Source: Emiliania huxleyi CCMP1516
Lineage: Eukaryota > Haptophyta > Isochrysidales > Noelaerhabdaceae
Reading direction: 5' to 3'
Assembly (NCBI RefSeq): GCF_000372725.1
Contig: NW_005197426.1
Location: forward strand, 567,687-631,686
Length of the DNA stretch: 64,000 bases
Position numbers and translations under genes: made by a program. This document shows positions 14,001 through 23,000 of the stretch, piece by piece (positions within the stretch are counted from its first letter, which is position 1; each line of letters starts with the position of its first letter). The notes below the pieces were generated by a model. That model made no database searches and was not told the origin of the DNA. It saw only the letters and a program-made list of their open reading frames with translations.

Positions 14001-17000
14001 CTGCGGCCCGGTGCGCCACGTCGGCTGCGACTCGAGACTGCAAGAGGGCCTGCGCGGCATCTCCTCGGACTATCTCACACGCGACGTCAAGGGCGCGACG
14101 CTGCGTGGCTTCGACTCCCTCAGTACACACCTCGTTGGCAAGCCTCGCCTCGTGTGCTGCGGCGGCGTCGAGCGTGTCGTTGGTGAGATAGATGGAAAGC
14201 GCCCGTGCTCGCCCCACCGCATTTGGAAGCGTCTGAGATAGCATGCCGAGAACACAGACGCCGCGCACGAGGTTGCCGTGCTCGAACGTGGCCTTTGAGT
14301 CGGCCACAATGTAGTCAGCGTGTAGGCAGGCAGCGACGCCGCCGCCAATCAGCTTGCCGTGCACCGCGGCAACCAGTGGCACGCCGAGCTTGTACAGCGC
14401 GCCAAAGCCATCAAACGCCGCCTGGCACCCGAGCGCAACAGCAGCAAGTGGCGCGGCCGCCTTCTCCCGTTGAAAGGGGTTGCCGCCGACCGAGAAGTGC
14501 GGGCCCGCGCCCTGGAGCACAATCGCCTTGACGAGCGGGTCACGGCCGATGCTCGCCGCCGCCTCCGCCACGTCCTCGGCGAGCTCCGCCGAGAAGCTGT
14601 TCATGCGCGTCGGGTCGTTCAGCTCCACCACCGCCACCTTCGACTCGCCATCGACGTAGAGCCGCACGAGCCGCCTGCCGATGGAGCGTGGCGGGTGGGG
14701 AAAGAGCGAGCCCATCGCAACGAGTGCGGCGTCGACACTCGGCGCAGGCAGGAGCGAGCGGCACGTCTTCAAGAGCGGAGCAGGAAGAGACGAGAGGCGC
14801 TGGACGAGGCGGCGAGACTCGGCGGCCGCAGTGGCGGGCGAGAGGGTGGAGTCCACCAGGCCAGCTTGTGCTGCATCGGGCGCCGACAGCGTTGTGGCTG
14901 TCGCTATCCCCGCAGGCCGCCTCTTGAGGCGCACAGAGCCCTCTGGCTGCACCGAGAGGGTGCAGGTGGTGTCGGCGACGACCACCGTGGCGGCGTCGAG
15001 GAGCAGGAGCGCGCCCGCACCGCCCACCAGCCCTCGGCAGAGGAGCACGAGAGGCTCTCGCCGGGCCCGGAGCCATTCACTCAGCTCCTCGCTCGCGTCG
15101 AGGGTGAGGCTCTGCAGCTGGACGAGCGCAGCCGCGTCGGGCAGGCGGCGGAGGCGGCGCAGGGCAGAGGAGGCTCGCATGCTGCCAGCCAGCCTGCAGC
15201 TCGGTGCTGCAGAACCCTTGCCCTTTGCCTCGTACCAGGGGAACGAGCGGCGCTTGTACACGAGAGGAGGCAGAGGCGGAGGCTCGGCCGATGCAGCAGG
15301 CGCCGCCTCGAGCACGGCATGTGCGATGGTGCCGCTGTACCCAAACGAGCTCACGCCGCCCCTCCCGCCCGCCGCGGCATCCAGCCCTCGAGCTAGCTGC
15401 GTCGGCAGCGCGCACGCCGCGCCCACCACCGCAGAGCCGACGTGCGGGTTGATGCGCCGCAGCTGCGCGTTGGGCGGCGCCTGCGCCTCGAGCAGCCCCG
15501 CCGCCAGCCGTAGCAGCCCCGCCAGCCCCGCCGCCGGCTCGGCGTGGCCGCAGTTCGCCTTGAGGCTGCCCACGCAGAGCGGCGGCGACGGCGCGCGCGC
15601 AGCCAGCACCGCCGCCGTCAGCGAGCGCACCTCGATCGGGTCGCCGAGCGGCGTGCCTGTGCCGTGCGCCTCGTAGGCCGAGAGGGCGGCGGGCTCGACG
15701 CCTCCGTCGGCGAGGGCGGCCCGCAGCAGCGCCTGCTGCGCCTGCCCGTTGGGCGCGGTGAGGCTCGCGCTCTTGCCGTCCTGCCGCACGCAGCTGCCGA
15801 GGAGGGAGAGCTCTAAGAAGCCGCTGCTCTCTTCGCGCATCGCAAGCACCGCCGCGCAGCACCCCTCGCCTCGCGCAAAGCCGTCGGCGCGGCTGTCGAA
15901 GGTGTGGGAGCGGCCGGTGATCGAGCTCATTCCGGCAGCTGCAATCCACAGAGCGGTGCCCTGCACAAGCATCGCATTGACGCCCGCTGCGAGGTGCTGC
16001 TCGCACTCTCCATGCTGGAGCGCGCGCAGTGCGGAGTGGCAACCGACTAGGGAGGCGGAGCAAGCCGTCTCAAAAGCCGCACAAGGCCCTTGCAGGCCGA
16101 GCACGAAGGACAGGCGGCCGCTCGCGATAGAGAGGCTCGAGCTGGTGGCCGTGTAGACGCTGCGCTGCAGCGGGCCAGCTGCCAGCACATGGCTGAACTC
16201 CGTGGTGTAAATGCCCACCGCAACTCCGGCCCCGCTTCCCATCAACGAGGCCTTCTCGAAGCCCGAGGCGTGCAGCGCGGCATAGCCGTGCTCGAGCAGC
16301 AGCCGCTGCTGCGGGTCCGTTGCTGCCGCCTCCGCCGGAGAGACGTTGAATCGAGCGTTGTCAAAGAGCTCGGCGCCCTGCATAAAGCCGCCGTGGCGAG
16401 CTCGCCCAAGGACCTCGGCACCGTATCCGGGAGGAGAGTCATCGACGTCCCAGCGCGTGGCTGGCACCTCATTGACCAGATCGCAACCAGTCACTGACGT
16501 GGCCACCAGTCCCTCCAAAGAAGCGATGCCGCCCGCAAGAGCACAGCACGTTCCTGTTACAGTGATCTGCTGGAGTGGCAGCTGATTCTGATTCGAGTGA
16601 GATGCGCCAGAGGCCTGTCCAATCAGCATAGCGAGCAGGGCTGCGCCATCAGGGTATTGAGTAGCTGCGGTCGGCGTCACCCTCACCGACAGGTGCGCCT
16701 CGAGCTGCCGCAGCGTCGGGAAGTCGAAGACCAGCGTCTCGGGCAGGGAGGCGTCGCCGAGCTCCGACGCCAGCCGCGTGCGGAGCTCGACGGCGCCGAG
16801 CGAGTCGAGGCCCGCCTCCATCAGCGGCGCGTCGGCGTCCACCTCGCCGCCCGCCACCTCGCTCGCCACCGACGCCACCACAGCCGCCACGTCGACCGAG
16901 GGGGCGGCGGTGGCGGCAGGGCCCTGGCTGCCGCCGCCGGCGAGGGAGCCGAGGAGCTGCTGAAGCGCAAGTGATGAGGCCGACGCAGCTTGCACGGCGC

Positions 17001-20000
17001 TCTCTGTCGCTTGAGCAGCAGCCACGTCAGGCGCCCTTAGCTGCACCTCGTCAAACGGCACGTACTCGTACTCCCGCCGCCCCAGCACGCCCACCGCCTT
17101 GATGCGGTAGCTGCGCGCCGGCGACACGCCCCGCACGCGAGGCGTCCAGTCGAAGCGGCCGTACGTCGCCGAGAAGCGGTCGCACACCGCCACAAAGTCG
17201 GACGGAGGCAGCACCTCCCGCGCGTCGAGCATGCCTACCAGCGCCGCCGCGTCGACACGCGCCTCGCCGCGCACGCGCAGGGCATACATCGTCGATGCGG
17301 CGCCCGAGCCGTACGAGAAGACGCCGATGCGAGAGCCGACCGGCGGCGACGCGTGCAGCAGGAGCGAGGCGAGGTTGACGTAGGTGGCGGCGGTGTGCAT
17401 CGGGCCGATGCGCGAGGCGAGGCGGAGCGACGGAGCCACCAGCCGCTCGAACATCGCCTCCACCTCCTCCTCGCCGACAGAGCCCTCGCCGTGCGCCGCT
17501 GCGATGGCGCTCTCAAAGGCGTGCCGCACAAACTTGGGCCCGCTGCCGAGGTGGAAGACGAGGAAGTCGTGCGCGTCGACAAAGGTGCCGCCGCCCCGCG
17601 CCTCGGCCTCGCGCTGGCAGGCGGCGAGGCACGAGAAGTACACCTCCATCGAGCCGGGGCCGTCGTAGATCGGGCCCATCGTCGGCCAGCCCACCGGCTT
17701 GTAGAAGTCCCACTCGTGCACGATGTGGCTCACGCGGCCGGCCTCGAGCGCGAGGGGCGCGTCCGGCCCGACCAGCATCGCCACGCACGCCGCGCCGTTC
17801 ATGAAGGGGTACTGCTTGGGCGCGTCGCTCACGTCGGTGCACACGGCGATCGCCCACCGCCCGTCCCACGCCGAGCTCTCCACCCAGTTGGCGCACGCGA
17901 GCAGCGCCGCCGTGCCGCCGTAGCAGGCGTGGTAGCAGTCGATGCCCTCCACGTTGGCGCAGCCGTGCGGCGCAAAGAGCGCCATCAGGTGGCTCTTCAC
18001 GCTCTTGGACCGGTCGAGCAGCGACTCGGTCCCCACCTGCAGCATGCCCACGTCCTCGTACCGCAGGCCGTGCGCCTCGACCAGCCGCCGCACCGCCGTG
18101 AGCGCCATCGACACGACGTCCTCGTCCTCGTCGCACGCGGCCCACTCGGCCATCCGCAGCCCGACCGTGTACTTGCCCGGCACGCCGTGCGCGGTCTCGA
18201 GCTCGGCCGCCGAGACGGCGTGGCGAGGCACGTACACCTCGAGCGCGTGCAGGCCGGCGTGGCGGGAGGTGGTCTCAGAGGGAGGGTGCGGGCTCGGTAG
18301 GAGGGCGGGTGCTGGTGCTGGCGGCGGAGAGGACAGCTTCCGGCGGGCGGCTGCGCCGGCCAGCAAGCGCTCGCTTGGCGGCTGGAGGGATCGGAGATGG
18401 AGCCCCTCCCGCTTCGCGGCGGGCAAAGCCCGGGGCGGACTGCTCAGCCCTTCAAGAAGCAGCGCCTCGTTGCTGCGCCTGGCCTCTTGCGCCGCCTCGT
18501 CAGCTGCCGGGCGACAGGTGAGCCGCAGCATGTGCCGCACGCCTACCGCCGGGTGCTGCACGAGCCAATGCGCAAACCGCAGCGCTCGCTCACCAGCGCC
18601 CTCGACCCGCTCGCTCGCGAGGCCCAGCTCCAGAGCTCGAGCCGAGCTCACGGCCCCTTCTTGCAGAAGGCACTTTGCGTCGTCGGCTTGGAGCAAGTGG
18701 AAGGCCGCCGCTCGAGTGCACTCACTCTCGCCGTCGAAGGAAAACGCAGCCCCTGCCTCCACGATGCGATAGTGCGCCCCGAGGCATGCATGCAGCAGCA
18801 GGCCCGCAGCCTGCCCTCGCACGCAGCAGACGACGACGACGCCCGCCTCGCTGAGCCTGCTCATCGCGGCGTCGAGGCGGTGGCACGCCTCGCGAGACAG
18901 GCTGTCCGACGGTCCACCCTGCCCCTCCGCGGAGAGGACGAGCACTCGCAAAGTCGGCGAGAGCTTGTCCAGAACCAGGAGCGCATCGCGCCACAGGCCT
19001 CCGACCGACGCGGCAGTCACCTCGAGCAGCGCCACCCGCGAGTCCGCGTCCGCCTCAATCGTCACCTCGGAGGCTGGCAAGGGCGATGGCGCGCGCAGCC
19101 TCGGCGCTGACGAGACGAAGTGGCGCTCCAGCCGCGCCAACTCGGCATCGAGCTCCTCCCAGCTCCCCACAAAGTCGACCAGCCCGAGCCGCTGCGCGGT
19201 GGCGGCGTCGATGGCGTCGCCCGTGCAGAAGAGCCACTCGCACGCCGCGGGGCTCAGCCGCCGCCTCGCCGCGACGCTGACCACGCCGGGCAAGGCGCCG
19301 CGACGGATCTCGGGGAAGCCAAAGGTGGCGTCCGAGTGCGCGAGCACCGCCGTGCCGAGGCAGGGGAAGAGCATTCCTCCTCCGCGAGTGGCGCCATGGC
19401 AAACCACCACCTTTGGCATCGGCGCGTCGCGAAGCCGCTCGAGCAGCTGGCCAAAGGCGGGCAAGCCGTCGAGAAAGCTGCCGCTCTTGAGGTTGGCTGG
19501 CGACGGGTCGGCGCCGAGGCAGAAGTGCTCAGACCCCTCCACGCCGCGGAAGACGAGGAGCGCGTTGTCGGGCCAGTCCAGCTCCAGGCCGCCAAGAGAA
19601 GCGGGAACGAAAACGGTGTGGACGGTGAACTCGGGCGGGGCGGCGACGCTGGGTGGCTCGAGAAGGAACGACGAAAGATCCAGCGGCGGTACGGCGTAGG
19701 AGTCGGTAATAGGGGCCTTGGCGAAGGCACCGCCGTTGGCGAGTCGGCATTCGGCGTGGCCGACAGCCTCTGCGGCCCGGTGCGCCACGTCGGCTGCGAC
19801 TCGAGACTGCAGGAGGGCCTGCGCGGCATCTGCTCGAACGATCTCACACGCGACGTCAAAGGCGCGACGCTGCGTAGCCTCGACTCCCTCGGTACACACC
19901 TCATTTGCGAGCCTCGCCTCGCGTGCTGCGGCGGCGTCGAGCGTGTCGTTGGTGAGATAGATGGAGAGCGCCCGTGCTCGCCCCACCGCGTTTGGAAGGG

Positions 20001-23000
20001 TCTGAGACAGCATGCCGAGAGGACAGACGCCGCGCACGAGGTTGCCGTGCTCGAACGTGGCCTTCGAGTCGGCCACAATGTAGTCAGCGTGCAGGCAGGC
20101 AGCGACGCCGCCGCCAATCAGCTTGCCGTGCACCGCGGCGATCAATGGCACGCCGAGCTTGTACAGCGCGCCAAAGCCGTCGTACCACACCTGCATTCCG
20201 AGCGCAACAGCAGCAAGCGGCGCAGCCGCCTTCTCCCGTTGAAAGGGGTTGCCGCCGACCGAGAAGTGCGGGCCCGCGCCCTGGAGCACAATCGCCTTGA
20301 CGAGCGGGTCACGGCCGATGCTCGCCGCCGCCTCCGCCACGTCCTCGGCGAGCTCCGCCGAGAAGCTGTTCATGCGCGACGGGTCGTTCAGCTCCACCAC
20401 CGCCACCTTCGACTCGCCATCGACGTAGAGCCGCACGAGCCGCTTGCCGATGGAGCGTGGCGGGCGGGGAAAGAGCGAGCCCATCGCAACGAGTGCGGCG
20501 TCGACACTCGGCGCAGGCAGGAGCGAGCGGCAGGCCTTCAAGAGCGGAGCAGGGAGAGAGGAGAGGCGCTGCACGAGGCGGCGAGACTCGGCGGCCGCAG
20601 TGGCGGGCGAGAGAGCCGAGTCCACCAGGCCAGCTTGTGCTGCATCGGACGCCGACAGCGTTGTGGCTGTCGCTGTCCCCGCACGCCGCCTCTGGAGGCG
20701 CAGAGAGCCCTCTGGCTGCATGGAGAGGGTGAAGGTGGTGTCGGCGACGACCACCGTGGCGGCGTCGAGGAGCAGGAGCGCGCCCGCACCGCCCACCAGC
20801 CCTCGGCAGAGGAGCACGAGAGGCTCTCGCCGGGCCCGGAGCCATTCGCTCAGCTCCTCGCTCGCGTCGAGGGTGAGGCTCTGCAGCTGGACGAGCGCAG
20901 CCGCGTCGGGCAGGCGGCGGAGGCGACGCAGAGCAGAGGAGGCTCGCATGCCGCCAGCCAGCCTGCAGCTCGGTGCCGGCCCCTTGTCCTTTGCCTCGTA
21001 CCAGGGGAACGAGCGGCGCTTGTACACGAGAGGAGGCAGAGACGGAGGTCCGGCCGATGCTGCAGGCGCCGCCTCGAGCACGGCGTGGGCAATGGTGCCG
21101 CTGTACCCAAACGAGCTCACGCCACCGGCGACTCCCGACGTAGTCTGGCTGCCCTGGGTGAGCAGCGCCGCCCCTTGGCCAAGCACATGCGCCGACACTT
21201 GCGGGTTTAGCACCCGAAGCTGCCCGTTGGGCGCTCCGGATCGCGCCTTCAGGGCAATAGCTAGCCCAAGCAAGCCCGCCAGCCCCGCAGCTGGCTCGAG
21301 GTGTCCGACGCTCGCCTTGAGGGTTCCCACCAAAATGCCGTCGAGCGAGCCGTACCCCTTGCTCGCCGCCTTTAGCTCGATCGGATCGCCCAGCGCCGTC
21401 CCGGTGCCGTGCGACTCGTGCAAGCAGAGCCGCTGCCCGCCGGCCAGCTGTGCTGCGGCGCGGCCGAGGAGCGCTGCCTGCGCCGATCCACTAGGAGCGG
21501 TGAGGCTCGCGCTCCGCCCGTCCTGCGCAATGGAGGAGAAGGCTACGCGATTGGCAGCGTCGCCGCCCGAGCCAAGGACGAGCGAACCGACGCCTTCCGA
21601 TCGCACGTACCCGTTGGCTCGCCGGTCAAAGGTGCGGCAGCGGCCGTCTGCAGAGAGCATGCCCGCCCTCGCGTACGCCACAGAGATAGACGGCGTGAGC
21701 ACCAAATTGACAGCCGTGACGAGCGCGACGTTAGCTCCGTCAAGCGCCTGCTGGCTGAGCACTGCGGCGTGCAGCGCGGACAAGGAGGACGAGCAGGCCG
21801 TGTCGATGGTAATGCACGCGCCCTGCAGGCCGAGCGTAAAGGAAAGCCGGCCCGCGGCGACGGCAGTCGAGGCGCCGGTTGCGGCGTACACACTCTGCTT
21901 GGGCATCAGCTCCCGAAAGTCGACGTTGCTCGTGGCCAGGTACACCTCGGTCTCGCTGCCTCGTAGGCCCGCGCGCCGCAGACCGGCTGCGTGCAACGCC
22001 GCCTCGCCGCTCTCGAGCAGAATCCGCTGCTGCGGATCGATGCTCGACGCTTCGGAGATGGAGATGCCGAACGCGGCGTTGTCAAAGTACTCGGCGCCTG
22101 CGATGAAGCCGCCATGGCGCAAGCAAGCAGCGCAACCCGGAAGCAGCTCATCCGCAAGCGGCTCCCAGCGACCTGGCACGGAACCGATCGCGTCAAAGCC
22201 TGCGGCGAGCTTTGGCGCGAAGGAGGGGACCCCGTGAGGGGCCGCCGGCAGTCGCGCCCCCCCGCAAGACCAGATGCCAACCACAGCGTACTCGCTCGAG
22301 TCGATGGGCGCAACATCGAGAGGCAGATTCGCTGCGCCCGCCGCGATCGACGCACTGCCATCGCTCGACATGCGCGCTGCGATTGCTCGCACGCTCCCCT
22401 CCTCGAAGATCAGCGAAGCGTTCACGTCCGAGCTGTCCATTCCGGAGAGGTGGCTCATCCGAGAAAGAGAGCGCACTAGTTGCGGGACCGCCTCCGAGTC
22501 CAGGCCCGCGTCCATGAGCGGCACATCAAGCCCCACCGCCTCGACGTTGGCCGCCTCGGCCGCTGCCTTTGCCACAGCATCGCGCAGTCCGAGTCGCTCG
22601 TCGTGACCCAAGCCGCCTGGGGAAAAAGGGTGACTACATGTGAATCATTCGTGTTTGATGGTAGTCGCCCCGCGAGCAAGCGGGGCTCGCCGTGCGGAGA
22701 CGTCGGTGAGTTGCGAGTCCGAGTCGGTGAGAGGCCGCCAAGCAAGCCGCCGGCGCGGCGCCACCGCAGCGGCGACGCGTCGAGCCGCACCCTCAGGGGC
22801 GAGGAGGAAGACGAGCCTTGCGTCAAGAAGGCCGGCTTCGAGGAGACCTCGCCGCGCATGCGTTGGTACACCGACTGCACGGTCGTATCGCCCCGCGCGA
22901 GGAGCGGTACGAAGCGCAAGGCGGCGACGGCGAACTCGATGGAGGTATGTGCTCCAAAGCGCTCGAGCATGCCCTCTCCCATCTCCAGGACGACGGTGGG

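Noticed and set aside
25-22479. Many long plus-strand open frames opposite the PKS, for example 25-3,201 (1,058 codons) and 19,120-21,210
   Set aside because: They are antisense shadows of a GC-rich coding frame: Arg/Ala-rich translations with no domains, whereas the minus strand gives complete KS, HCS, KR and ACP motifs.
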